DNA of 64,000 bases from Undaria pinnatifida (GCA_012845835.1 JABAKD010000022.1:8187625-8251624); one strand, 5' to 3'. Shown: positions 10,601 through 22,439, numbered from the stretch's first letter. A program made the numbers and translations. Notes: a model not told the origin generated them from the sequence alone.

Positions 10601-13113
10601 CTCCTTTTTGTCCGCCTGATGCCTACGGCGTCACCACACACACACCCAGCACCTAACGTCTCGTGTGTGGTGTGTGTTCGTTCTTTTCCCTCGTTCCTTT
10701 GGTTTACCTTCGTTCGCAAAAACAAGCACGAACCCAACTGCGAATAGTGGCTGGTGCTCCTAGTACTTAACCCGCCGTGTCCTTCCGTTGCTGCTGACTT
10801 CATGTTTGCCCCGTTGGCAGCCCCGTCCGCGTGGAAGAAACGGTGATGGCAACCAGCCGCGGTAAAGCTCAGCAGGAGGGAGCATCGGATGACTCGGACG
10901 TCAGCAGCGACGAGCGGGACAGCGCGGCCAGGTCGGAGACGGACGATGACGAGCGGATGAACACGGGGGTGATGACAGGCCGGGAACCTCTCTTCTGGCC
11001 AGCAGTCAGGGAAGTCGACGGCAAGAAGGAGTACAAGCACGTGCGCGTCTACGGCGATGGCGAGGCCTCAAAGCGCGTGGCAGGCGATTGCACGCGTGTT
11101 CCGTTCGACCCGCGCGACTTGGCGGCACCCGACTCCAAGGGCGGCTACCGCTTGCTCCCTGATGAAGAGGTGAAGGAGTACTACCGACCGAAGAAGGTGA
11201 AACGCGAGGCGCTGTTCTGGCCAGCAGTGCGAACGGTCGACGGCAAGGAGGAATACAAGCACGTGCGCATCCACGACCGGGCGCACACTCTCGGGAGGGA
11301 TTGCGTGCGTGTGCAACAGCTCGAGGGATGCCCGTGCGCCCAGAGAAAGCTCTGGCGCAAGTGCTCGTGCTACCTTCGATGTGAGTGCGACCACTGCACG
11401 CGCGAGCCGGGCGTCGACTCCACGCAGGTCCCGTTCGATCAGCGCGACCTCATCGCGACCGACGGCAGGGGGGACTACCATCTGCTGCCTGATCACGAAG
11501 TGTTATCGCTGTTATTCCACGACGAGACCACGGCGAAGGAGAACGACGATGGGGACCACCAATGGATCTCGGCGAAGAAAGGGGCCGCCATGAAAGTCAA
11601 GGGGGAGGGCCGCGCAGCGCACATCTCGGATGTGATCGGCGTCGACCTTGGGCAGCTGCAGATCGGCAAGGAGGCGTGGGGCATGATGCAGGAGGACTAC
11701 GATGCCGGTACCGGCCGCTCTGGAGAGTACTTCGGCAGGACGGAGGGTGAGGGGGCAGCTGGCCACAAGGTGAAGAAGATTCAAGAGGCGGTGAAAGTGC
11801 TGAAGAAGGCTGCTGCAGACTGCGAGGTGTTGAAGACAGCGAACGACCCTTCGACGGCTGCTGTCATCATGACCGTTGGGAAGCAGCACGATGGCTACTG
11901 GACGAGCGACCGCATGTGCGCCCAACTGCCGGCGGCTATCGCCATGTTCGAGCTGACGAATGGGGCGCACCGGCAGGGTGTCTTCATCTTCGACAACTCC
12001 ACCGGGCATAACGCTTACGACGACGACGCGTTGCTGGCCCACAAGATAAGCTTGGCGCCAGGTGGGGAGAAGACTGCGCTCAGGGTGTTCGAGGATGACA
12101 ACGGAAGGACGGTACACCCTACATTCCAGCTTGGTGACACACTGCTCACCGATAAGAAGATTTTCTCGCCGAATACAGAGGAGCGAAAGAAGGTCAAGGG
12201 GCGCAAGTTTGGAACGGGGCTCGATGAAAAGCAGTACCCCGTCGGAACCAAAGTCACGCCTGGATCGCCGCTGCTTGGGCTCAACAAAGGAGGTGAGCAG
12301 ATGCTCAAGGAGATGGGGTTGTGGCGGCTTGACGGCGAGAGGGCGACGGGGCTCGTGAAGTGTTGCAACAAGTGCAAGGCCGACAACGCGGCATCACGGC
12401 AAGCCATCCCAGCTTTCAACAAAGGCGGGGAGGAGCGGGAGAGAGTTCTAGAGCAAGCGCGGCGGGAGCAGCAGAATTATTCCGCCGGAGATCCCACGGC
12501 AGCGGAAGGGGCGGCTGGAAGGAGGCAGCGATGCTGTATGACAAGGGTCTTCTCCGACCTGCGGGCTTTCAAGGCGCAGCTCAACAAGGTCCAGCAGATC
12601 TTCAAGGACGCCGGCCACGTGTGCATCTTCCTTCCCAAGTACCACCCTGAGCTCAACGCGATTGAGCGGTACTGGGGATACGTCAAGCACGTTCTTCGCC
12701 TTCACTGCGAGTACTCCCTCACCCACATGCTCGAGATTCTGCCGGGTGCGTTGAGTGGGGTGCCGTTGGAACACATCCGCGCGTGGAGTAGGGTGGTGTG
12801 GCTATACGTTGAAGCGTACGACGACGGGATGGTGGACTACCTCAAGGACCGCGAGCTCAAGGAGTGGCACACGCACCGAGAAGCCACCCGGAGGGGGGAT
12901 GCCGTCTTGGAAGCAGCGGGAGGGGGGAAAACACAAGCGGAAAAGGACGCCGCGGCGGCGAAGGCGTTGGCGGTTTCGCAGGAATGCCGAACTTTCTCCA
13001 CGAGAAGGGCGAAAAAGGCATTCAAGACGTGGAAGAAGAAGCGCGCCATGGCGCAGGGGGGGATAGAGAAGGAGGGGGGAGAGGAGAAGGAGGTTGAGAA
13101 CGATGCGTCGTGA
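7631..13113 (+). CDS. DDE transposase, five exons, ~1407 codons
   Basis: Exons are 7631-8908, 9268-9386, 9545-9868, 10257-10466 and 10821-13113. Every junction is GT-AG and keeps phase. Exon 1 (residues 1-426) is low-complexity, acidic and Ser/Gly-rich with a basic end. Residues 501-518 (GKIADVNPTTVRRWVKEF) and 590-605 (GISRRTVHKWMQKLGF) look like helix-turn-helix DNA-binding segments. They are followed by CVYVDGRNRPDIV, a motif I associate with a widespread fungal and oomycete DDE endonuclease family. The catalytic core has ISDVIGVD (D914 or D919), FIFDNSTGHNAY (D1035) and YHPELNAIERYWG (E1254/E1259), an IS630/Tc1/mariner-type DDE/D layout. Residues about 698-870 are a duplicated FWPAVR...EYKHVR...YLLPD domain whose second copy holds a cysteine cluster; I do not recognise it. 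The start is the first ATG of the open frame (ACCATGG context). The protein should cut and rejoin its own element's ends in the nucleus. No stop or frameshift is seen. The superfamily name is uncertain. Confidence 0.85.
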
Positions 13114-13606
13114 TGTGTGTGTGTTTTAAGTGCGTACCAGTGCTGTACAAACCTTTTCTTTGTAACAGCTTTGCTGGGATTGTTGTGTAACTTGTGCATG
13201 TTTCCGTTTCTTTCGTGTTGGTCTTCTACTTTTTTTAGCACTCCCTTGGGGTTGACTGCCCCCGCGTGTGTTGTATAGGTTTATATGTATAGATTCGTCG
13301 ATGTATATACGTTGGTGTGCTTGACGTTCAAGGGTGTTGCCGATCAAGCGTTTGCGTGGTATCTGTACAAATGCAAACAGGTGGTGTCCGTGGTGTATAA
13401 GGCAGGTACTGTAGAGGTTGAGGGGGGTTCTCGGGGGCATGGTTGGGGAGTTCCGTGAATACAGAGGGGAGGTATGTCGTGTTTAGGGGGCTCCGTGTAG
13501 GACTTTTGTCAAAAATGGTGCTTGTCGCCAAAAAAACTCTGCAGCTACCGACGTATCTCAACGAGGTGGTCACGACCATCGTTGTTTTCACGTTCCAATT
13601 ATTTTT

Positions 13607-13659
13607 CAAAAAAAAGTTATCGCACGAAATGTGAATGGATAAATTGTTGTGCACGGACC
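13607..13659 (-). repeat. Right terminal inverted repeat of the transposon
   Basis: On the plus strand it ends GTTGTGCACGGACC, followed directly by GTA, the same three bases that precede the left end. Confidence 0.55.
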
Positions 13660-15160
13660 GTACGACATCATTTGAAGCCGATCGCGTCCGTGCAATTATC
13701 ATTCCTAGGTCACCGTCCGGAGAAAAGCCTCGGCCTCTCAACGCAACCCCGCGGAATATACATCGCTTAGCTCGAGGTGCTACGTTAGCAGCGCGCGTAC
13801 TGCTAGGGGTGTAGCCCCATCGCGTATTGTGTGAATTTGGTTCACGCTCCCCTTCCCCCCCTCCCCTTCCCTCCCCTTCCCTCACCCCACCTCATCCCAC
13901 CTCATCCCACCTCACCCTCTTGTCACCGCCCCCCTTCCCCACCGCCCCCGCTCCTCCCATTCCCCCTCCTGCTCCCTTCCCCATTCCCACGTGCCTCTCC
14001 CAACGCTTCCTTTTTTTTTCCTGTTTTTGTGTGACGCCTTGTCCTCCCTGTTCACTATCCACGAACGAAGGCGGCACCCGACGCGACCACAGCAGTGAGC
14101 AATGGCGCCGCCTGCCCATCAGGCGCGGGAGGGGTGATCGGGGCGGTAGCGGCGAAAGGCAACGCCGTCTCGGCTTCTGTGGTGGTGAAGGTGGAGGAGC
14201 CGCGGGCGGAGAGCAATGGGCCGGCTAACCCAGCGGTGGTGCCCACGGAGGACGAGGTTAGGCATACTTCAATTATGTTGGCAACTATTTTGACATAATT
14301 GTGCGTTCTTAAGCGCACAAAACGTAAGTGAGGTGGAGGAGCCGCCCCTGGAGAACACTAGGTCGGCTAACCCGGCAGTGGGATCCACGAGAACAAAATT
14401 TATAGGCGTATCTCCATTCGTTTGCTAGCAATTGTTTTAGCATAGGCGTTGTAAAGAATATCGGGTGGGCTAACCCCGGAAAGATGCCCGCTGAAGACGT
14501 GGTTAGGCTTGCTATTCGAAGTATCCGTTATACCAGCGTTTCTATTGGCATAGTTAGGTGTGTTTAAGGCAAACGGGTCATGCTACCCGGCTGTGGTGCC
14601 CGCCGAGGACCAGGTTATAGGCTAATAATACTTGAAAGCATCCATTCTGCTGGCCATTATTTTGACATAGTTAGGCCTTTTGACGAGCAACGGGTCAGCC
14701 CAGCCACAAGGAAATTGTGCCCGCGGAGGACGAGGCTAGACTTATCATTCCTTTCATTATACCATGGTACTAGCAATTAATTTGGCCTGATTAAGGATTT
14801 TTTCTCAACATAATTAAGCGTTTTGGAGAACAACGGGTCGGCCAACCCCGGAAGTTGTGCCTGCGGAGGACCAGGTTAGGCTTAGTTCCATTTGCTATGC
14901 TAGCAATTTTTTTGGCTCTGGGGATTTGAAACTTTAACCCTTTCATTGCTGCAGAACATGACCCACAGCAGTTTCAGGTTGATTTTTCCCGAAACGTGGA
15001 TGCAGCTCTCCAAGGGTCACACCTTGGACAGATCACCGATCCCTACATGATGACCTAGAGCTTCCAGGGGAGGTCTGTATCTAGCTCATGGTACCCGGTG
15101 GGATTCATACGATCGGTGCGATCTAGCACATGGTTTTTGGGTTGCATCTGTGCTCGACAG
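13660..15160. other. Intergenic; pyrimidine-rich tract and degenerate tandem array
   Basis: 13850-14040 is strongly C/T-rich on the plus strand and gives only proline-rich frames. From about 14190 to 14900, a degenerate unit of about 105-135 bp is repeated roughly six times. Landmarks are GGTCGGCTAACCC, GTGCCCGCGGAGGACGAGGT, TTAGGCTTA and GCTAGCAATTATTTTGGC. Frames crossing it are not conserved between units, so I call no gene. Confidence 0.6.
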
Positions 15161-15432
15161 ATACAGATCCTCCATAACATTTCATAACGGCAGATACAGG
15201 CTGTAATGTAGATGATCTAGATCATGATCTTTCCTGCTAGTGATCTAGATCATGATCTGTCCTGTAGATTATCTAGGTCATGATCGCTCCTGCAGATGGT
15301 CTAGATCATGATCTGTCCTGCAGATGATCTAGGTCATGATATGTCCTGCAGATGATCTAGATCATGATCTGTCTTGCAGATGATCTAGATCATGATCTGT
15401 CCTGCAGATGATGATCTAGATCGTCTTCTGTC
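15040..15432. repeat. GATCTAGATCATGATC minisatellite with its dispersed flank
   Basis: 15206-15432 holds about eight copies of a 28-29 bp unit, GATCTAGATCATGATCTGTC plus CTGCAGAT. The preceding 160 bp (TCTAGCTCATG... ACAGATCCT...) recurs near 49960-50150 and, inverted, near 27600-27720, 51885-52065 and 59670-59870. The unit is thus the tail of a dispersed family that expanded in tandem here. Confidence 0.7.
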
Positions 15433-15578
15433 CAAGGTGTCAAAGGTTAGCGTACCTCACCTGCCTCGCCAACCCTCGTCCCCCCTCCCCGGACTATCGT
15501 ATTTTTTGGCTCACGTGCGCTCAAATTTGTTGCCCGCGATTTTGCTGACAGTGGCTCAAGAAGGCATCGACAGCTGAC

Positions 15579-15790
15579 CCCCCCCCCCCCCCCCCCCCTC
15601 TCCCCCTTTGCTTTTCGTATGAACTCCCCGCCCGCCTGCTCGTCGACCGCCCCCCCCCCCCCCCCCCCCCCTCGTTTTTTTTTTCTTCGTATTTTGCGGT
15701 CCTCGCACGCTCGAATTTGCTGCTAGCGGTGTTGGTTGCCAACGATTGCATAAAAACGCTCCAAAAACTGCCCCCCCCCCCCCCCCCCTC
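15579..15790. repeat. Three poly-C runs of about 20
   Basis: Runs of about 20 C occur near 15579-15598, 15651-15671 and 15771-15788. Each precedes a T-rich tail and TTTGCTTTT- or TCGTTTTT-like sequence, which suggests a decayed tandem of about 90-120 bp. Confidence 0.6.
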
Positions 15791-15956
15791 TTGGTGCTTT
15801 ATGTATTGAGTCCGCCTCTCCCCCTGATGTCTCTTTTGCCGGTTTTGTTGCTTGCGATGTTGCAGACGGTGACACAAAAAGGCTCCGACAGCTGGCAGCC
15901 AGAAGGGGGCAACGAGGGACGCGGGCCGGGGCCGGGGAGGAAACGTATGAAGGTGC

Positions 15957-16110
15957 GGTTCGGTTCGGTTCGGTTCGGTTCGGTTCGGTTCGGTTCGGTT
16001 CGGTTCGGTTCGGTTCGGTTCGGTTCGGTTCGGCTCGGATCGGTTCGAATCGGTTCGAATCGGTTCGGCTCGAATTGGTTCGGTTCGAATCGGTTAGGTG
16101 CGGGGCGATG
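15957..16110. repeat. (GGTTC)n pentanucleotide array
   Basis: About 14 perfect GGTTC units run to about 16030, then degenerate into GGATC, GAATC and GGTGC variants up to about 16130. Confidence 0.85.
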
Positions 16111-16284
16111 CAGTGCAGTGCGGTGCGGTGCGGTTCCCGGCAAGGGGGATGGCAAGGGGGATGGCATCGCGTAGTGTGTTTATGGTAATGCACCCACGAG
16201 GCAGTTACGTAGTATCCCCATTGCTGTCTATGCAAATGGTCACACCAGAAGAAAAAAACAAAATCATTCGAAGCTGTCACCCAA

Positions 16285-16475
16285 CATGCAAGAAAGCATG
16301 CACAAGGTGCAGAAGTCCGCGTCACAAGTTTTTTTGGTAGGATGCAGCTCACCCTTCATGCGACTCGCCGAACACCTCATGACGCTTCGCGCTTGGTGCA
16401 CGCGATGTCTGCCTGGTCGGCGAAAACCCGACGAGTTCCGTCCCGGCATTGTAGGGATGCGAGGGTCGATACCGT
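16285..16475 (-). repeat. Near-complete copy of dispersed repeat R1
   Basis: This is the reverse complement of the R1 consensus, including CAGCTCACCCTTCATGCGAC and the TGCCTGGTCGGCGAAAACCC block. Among the most complete copies in the window. Confidence 0.7.
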
Positions 16476-16499
16476 ATGGTCACTACTACTACGGCAATG

Positions 16500-19400
16500 C
16501 ATGAATGAATACCCCCCTCCCCCGCTGCCTTACCCCCCCCCCCCCCCCGCTTATCCTACGCCTCGCTCTACCCCGCTTATTCCCACGCTATCGTATCCTC
16601 ACCCCCCCCCCCTCCCCCCCTTGTGCCCACCTTACCTTGCCCCCACCCCTCCGCCGGCCTGAGTAGGTGGAAGTCAAGTCGGAAGCCCCGGTGATGAGTG
16701 AGTAGATGGTGTCGCACATCAGTAGATAGTGCTCCAAAGTGCGTTTGGTTGTTGATGATGTTGTACGGCTTTTTTGGGTTGAGGCTTATGCCCCCGACCA
16801 AATCGTCCGAGCTCTTCGTCGGTGTGCGGGTCGGAGGGCGTGCGTTATGTACTTGGGGGGTAGATAGCAGGCAGTACGCGGGTTTGCACGCGCGTGGAGT
16901 GGGGGTGGGTGGGTGGGAGGGGGGGCGGGGGGCGGGGGGGGGCATGTACCAATTTTCCCGCCGGGGGAGGGGGCGCGTATACGAGTTATCTCGCGAAGGT
17001 GGGGGAACGCAAATACGAGATCTTCCGCAAGGGGAGGGGTGCATGTACGAGTCACCCCGCCGAGATGGGAGGCGTGGGTAGCGCTTATGCGAGTTCTCCC
17101 GCTTGTTGAGCTACAAGGAGGCGCGGGGAATGCTTCGAGCTACCGGGGTTGTTCGTTCCCACTACGGTTGTTGCACTTTCGCGGCCTGGGCCACATGTTG
17201 CCGAATAATGCGTGAAGGGCGGGGGACGGAGGCATGTTCAGGGGGGGAGCGGCGGCGAGAAGATCACGGTGATAGCGTCAAACGTAGTCCCTAAACAGAC
17301 ATGCGTGGCTGGCGGTGTGATTGCCATGCTGAGCTGCGTCGGCGTGATGGGGAACGCACGCAACGTAGGTGGTTGTGGGGGGTCGAGGCAGAAGGGGGGG
17401 GGGGCGGGGATCGAGGGGGGTCGACGCCAACGCTTGCAGTATTCCGCAGGTGGGACACGTCCCGGCCTCGGAGACGAGCCAGTATTTGTGACGAAAAAAT
17501 GTTTGCGATGATGACGGCGTGGGTTCAGCAGCTGCCGCCGCTATCGAGTGTGTCATATCCGGCCAGCGTGGCTACCGCGACGCCCGTGAGTCGTACTTTT
17601 TTTTGCGGTGTAGTGGGACCGTTGTGCGAGTTGACGTGTTGCCCCAGGGGCGGTATAACACGTAAACGCTGCTTCTGCTGTGACTGCTTCTGTTGGTGCT
17701 GCTGCGGCTGTGCACAGATCCCGCGACACATTTCGTTTGCCGCCGCTTACCTTGGTTGTTTTTTCCTCTTGTCAACCGAAGCAAAGGCTTGTATTATTCT
17801 TCCCTCCGGTAGCTGATGCACGCAGGCAGGCGAGGCGGAGCGGGGGCAAAACATCAGGCAGCGATGGTCGGCCAGGGTGATGCAGCGAGCCATCCCCTTT
17901 GCCCGTGGTGGGTCGGGTTTAGGAAATATACAGTAATCTTGCGGGTCGAGTCGGATCGGTTCAGGAGGTGTTCGACATATCATAGACCGGTTCGGGTCGG
18001 GTCGGGTCAGGTTGGATCATGGATCACCCCGAACCGATCCGACCTGCGACAGTAGATGCGACCCTGCCCTGCCTCCTGCAATTGATCCCTTTCTTGCGAT
18101 CGCGGCGGAAGCGCTAAGAAGGGGTGTTGCATCTTCCTACCTTCGCAGTTGTTTTGGTGTTTTCGCGGAGTGGGTGGGTGGTACCGTGTCTTGTGCTGTC
18201 GAAGGGCGTTTGTAGCATCCCGGAAAGGAGTGTTCCAGAAGGTGAGAAGGCGGGAAAGGGAGGGAGGTGGGGGGGAGGGGGTGGAGGGGGGGGTCAATAC
18301 TTTCGCCGATTATTGTTAGTCCCGGAAATGGTTGAACGCTGTGAAGTGTGCTGGGTTTTGGATTATTTACGGAAAAAAAATGTCGGGAGCCAAAAAAAAA
18401 TGGCGACATGTGTACTTCTGTAGGAAATGTTTCCTTTTTATTCCCGACGTGGCGCGCGATACAAGCGATCGGCGCGTTAGCGTCGGTGCGCCCAACAGTG
18501 CTAGTGGGTGGTGGTTGGTGGGAGCGGGGTCGGTGTAGGGATGTGTTCCACCCAGGGATGGGCAGGACGGGGGTCTGTTTTATCGTTTCAAATTATTTTT
18601 GCGTTTTGTTTGTGGGTGTGGGGAGGGGAGGCCAGAGGTGGCCGCTGGCGTGCTGTTTCGGGGCGATGGGTCGAGTATTTGCTCGGCTCCGTGGTAGTGA
18701 ATAGGGCTGGCTTGATGTCGGGGGGGTCGGTTGTTGGCTGTGTTCGTTTATGAGCGAAGCGGTGCTTGCTGCAAGTGGAAAGCGCGTCGATCGTCTGGGT
18801 TTTGGTGTAGAAACACGGTGGGTTCCGTCCACAAGAAAAAAAGGCGGCAACAAGTCGCAGCGCCCTACAAGAAGCTATAGAAAGCTTTGGACCATGGAGC
18901 ACGGTCCGGTTGGTAAATTGAATACTATATACATGTGTCTCGTGTCTTTTTGTGCCTGGAGGTTGTGATTTTGTTGGTTTTGTTATTTATGCTCCCCTTT
19001 TATGAGTCTACAGGGTCTCCACGATAAAAAAAAAAATCCTTTCTGTCTCAGTCCATCACCCAGGGCAGTGATCTAAAAACTGTATTTGCCAGCAAAGAAA
19101 ATCAGTAAGAGCAAATAAAAGGAGGGCCGGAGGGGTCGTACCGAGATAATCGGGGGGTCTGTAGCTTGGGAGGCTGACTATCCCGCTGCCTCGGCGCGTC
19201 CCTGGTTTGGTTGGAGTATTGTTGCTGTTGGGTCTACTGTAGCAGGACGATTGTTGCATGTACCATATCGTGTCAAACATGTGATTGGAATGTTGCCGTT
19301 GGGTTAATGTACAGTAGCACGAGCGTTTCATGTAGTATTATTATATCTTGCATACGAAGTACGTACGACACACACATCTTGTTTTATCAATCGAGTATTT

Positions 19401-20170
19401 TTCAGAGCAGAGTCCGGGCACAGCGTCATTGGTTGGAACGGGGACACCGGCTCGGCCTTAGTGCATGACCACGACCGCGTCTCATAAGCGTGGACAAAAA
19501 TGTCTTGTTTTTAACGATGCGCGCGGCATTCCCGCGGAGATTTCTAAGCCAGAGGTCCACGTTGCTGCGAGTTAAGGGTTAGTTTTCTCTCGAAGTCAGT
19601 CAGTTCAGTCAGGCAAAGCGCTCCTCGACTTACAAGTGACGAGCCTCTTATTATTTGTTTTATGACCCCGGTACTATACAGCAGTATACTGCTGTATGCG
19701 TCATGTGGACGTTTCATAGTTGATCGTTCCGTAATAGTTACCTTTTTTTTCCCATCATGCAGCTTGCAAAAAGAGTATCGACCCTATAAATTTGTCGAAC
19801 TCACAGCTGACGTCAAGACGTTGTTAGAATATTTTTTTATGAAGCTTTTTCTTGGCTACACAAGCGCCATGCAGCATGTGGTCAGAAATATATGTTACGC
19901 TTGTTTGTTGGTGCGTTTTGGTGCTATGATGAGCATGTCGGGGGGGATGGTGGGTCGTGAAGAAGACGAGTCGCCTCGTGCTGCAGCGTGACTTGTCGAT
20001 AATTCTACCCGCAAAAAGGACCGGGCGATGTACGGGCATCGTTTTTTCTCTCCTCCCGTGAACGCGGTGGCTCTCGGTGTGTGCTATATATATTATTGTG
20101 TTGGGTCTTTGTATTCCCACCGGAGAGATGGTGGTTGTGTTTTTATCGCGGGCGATCGACTGAAAACCCT
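16500..20170. other. Intergenic, no gene supported
   Basis: The interval has C-rich then G-rich simple sequence (16510-16650, 16890-17060, 17390-17420, 18240-18290). Several frames of 60-170 codons exist, such as 17301-17816, but they are Cys/Arg/Gly-rich, lack recognisable domains and have no splice-linked partner. A copy of the FVELTA module lies at 19768-19840. I see no RNA gene. Confidence 0.5.
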
Positions 20171-20175
20171 TCAGT

Positions 20176-20434
20176 TGACGCGTGCTACGATACAGGTACG
20201 AGCAATTTTCGTCTGAAATGGTTACCGAATGACGGGGCTCCTTTAACCCAAAGTCGTCGGAAATAGATGATTTTTTTTTCGCGTGGTTTTCGTTGTGTGT
20301 CTTAAGCCATGGGTTTTTTTCATCTGGTAGCAGTTTTATTTTTTGTCTAAAATCAGTTTTTTGGGAGAGGTCTTAAGCTCCCAAATTGTGCAACCTCAGA
20401 ATAAAGGGGTGCATCTCTAGCGTAGCACGCGTCA
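20176..20434. mobile_element. 259-bp MITE (family M1, TGACGCGTGCTACG ends)
   Basis: The left end TGACGCGTGCTACGATACAG and the right end (inverse TGACGCGTGCTACGCTAGAG) form an imperfect inverted repeat of about 25 bp. Relatives with recognisable ends and interior (ATCGTCGGAAATNNNNNATTT, TGGGAGAGGTCTTAAGCTCC) lie at 43519-43786, 51178-51474, 60470-60735, 60771-61040 and 61628-61898. There is no coding capacity. Confidence 0.65.
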
Positions 20435-21156
20435 GTTATAGCACTAAAATACAGGGCACCAACACAGGAAGCATGTGATACATGCATGCAGCTTGAATCC
20501 CTTTCTTTGGAGGCCTTAGGCCGAGAGAGGTCTCTCCGAACCAATATCCCAAAGGACCTATCTATACTACTACTAGTGCCTACTACCACTCACTGCTACA
20601 TGGGTGCGTGTAATAGGGTATTGATATACTCGCGTTACTCCTGAAAGTTTTTGACTCGTTTGCGCTGGTCGGTATTATTCGACGCTCAGTTACTTGCGCG
20701 GTGGCTAAATATTATTTCTTGTAGTTTCCACGAAGAATTTGTTCTATGTTGTACCTGGTATATATAGCTCACACCATAGGAACGCATGTTTGTATGTGTT
20801 CCCCGTTTTTAACTAACAAAAACCCCGGCAAGGCAACCACATCCACAAGGGGAGCCTTGTCGAAAAAATTAAGCTCGATAGGAAAAACAATGAACATAAT
20901 AAGCTCGATGTGGAATTTAGGCCATGCGGTACTACTGCTAGCAGCTATCATAAACGTAAGAAACGGTAGCAATCGTATCTCCACCATGCGGATAGATCGA
21001 AGGGTTGAAGGATCCTCTGGTTGACCCGAGGATGCGTAATTATCATCCCCTACCTAAGTTCTCGGAGTTTCGCACATTTTCAAGTATTATTATTATTCAT
21101 ATCGAGCTTATGTATCGTCGAGCTGGTATGCATTACTCTCAGGGTAACCAGTGCTA

Positions 21157-21300
21157 TAAGGCTTAGTTTGGGTGAGCTATTGGTTAACCTTTTGCAAGTG
21201 GTCAAACGGACTAATACCCCACTAATACTTTAGCAAATGGCGTCGTCGACAGACCATGGGTTTTTTGGGTCGTGGGTTCAAACCCCACATCCACCATAAT
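21157..21300 (+). repeat. tRNA-like (Pol III box) repeat, possible SINE
   Basis: GTGGTCAAACGGAC resembles the A box of a class II (Ser/Leu) tRNA. GTGGGTTCAAACCCCAC at about 21275-21291 is a perfect T-arm with a B box. There is no matching acceptor stem, so it is not a functional tRNA. The 5' part recurs at 21443-21525 and, more diverged, at 48850-48950. Confidence 0.4.
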
Positions 21301-22439
21301 AAACTTTTGAAGACTTTCCCCGTCTCGAACTTGAAAAATACTCCCCCGTATACCCAGGAAATGAAACGGATTGGATAATTGACAGGTCCGCCCGTGTATC
21401 CGGCCGATCTGCTATCCCGCCGTTTCAGGGGGGGGATGTGTTCTAAGGCTTAGTTTGGGTAAGCTATTGGTTAACCTTTTGCAAGTGGTCAAACGGACTT
21501 ATACCCCACTAATACCTTAACACCAGGGACATACCAGGAGTATCACCGTTAAGAATCAGGTGTGGCGTCCGGGTATCCTAGATAGAGCATTCGCGCTACT
21601 AAACACCTCAATGTTGCTAATTTGTGTTCGTTCTCTCGTTTGTCTCATTTCATGATGCCCGGTAGTTCACAGCTGGAGGAATTATCTCGATTTGTCGTTT
21701 TTCGGGATGCTCGAACGCGGTCACTCATCATCGACGACCCATTGGCGATAGTCCATCATCACCTTACTACTGACCCTCACGAAGTTTCAGCTCTTTTGGT
21801 GCCGCCGGTGTTGCAAGAAATCTACATGTGTTGCCTGTTTCTCCGGCTGAAAGCTGTTGTTGTTGCTGACTGTAGCGAAAAGGTCCGAGCAGGGGGGGGG
21901 GGGGGGTCAACTTCCGTCCCCAGTTTCTGCTAAATAAAAACTGGGGGGGCACAAACAACGACAAAGTGTGGAATTACTGGAAGTATCTCGTTCGGAATAT
22001 TTCCATACGCGTCAAGAGTGCCCCAACCAGTGCTCAGCAAAGAAGCAGCACCACCACTTGTGAAATTCTTCTTGTTGATAGCGAGGAGCTATGAATACAA
22101 GGAGCTTTTAGAGATGGAATGGGAGACCGGGTGTCTCACGGCTCGGCACTTACTTGCACTCTCCCCCCGGCTGACAAAAAAGCAGCTTGGAACTTGGTCT
22201 GAGGGGTTGTGTCCCGTGCTACACGGTAGCTACATATTTTTCCCTCAGCGGGACAAGCTTGCTTGGGCAGGGGATCGTCGAGGAAGTGCGCACAGCTTTC
22301 GGCCGTCAAGGGTACTGTGAGGGTGATGCACCTCCCCTTTCCTTGGCGCGAATGACTTCGTACCAGATTCAAAAACGGACTTGACCTATCATTTAAAACT
22401 GCACCCACCCACGTTTTCAAGACATCATAAAAAGTAGGG

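Larger units (their letters stand above)
7047..13659 (+). mobile_element. 6.6-kb DNA transposon with TIRs and an intron-containing DDE transposase
   Basis: The left end reads GGTCCGTGCATAAC and the right end is the inverse of GGTCCGTGCACAAC (13 of 14 match). Looser similarity continues inward for about 55 bp to an ACTTTTNTTTG motif. The trinucleotide GTA lies just outside both ends (7044-7046 and 13660-13662), consistent with a 3-bp target-site duplication. The transposase gene is open across all five exons and sits wholly within these boundaries. Intact frames suggest the element is young or was recently selected. Boundaries come from eye alignment and need a second genomic copy to confirm them. 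Confidence 0.65.

Noticed and set aside
15957-16110. Short regular repeats considered as CRISPR
   Set aside because: Pentanucleotide units without spacers; no array of repeat plus unique spacer exists anywhere in the window.
17301-17816. 171-codon Cys/Arg-rich plus frame
   Set aside because: No domain, no plausible splice partner and poly-G tracts within; composition fits non-coding GC-rich DNA.
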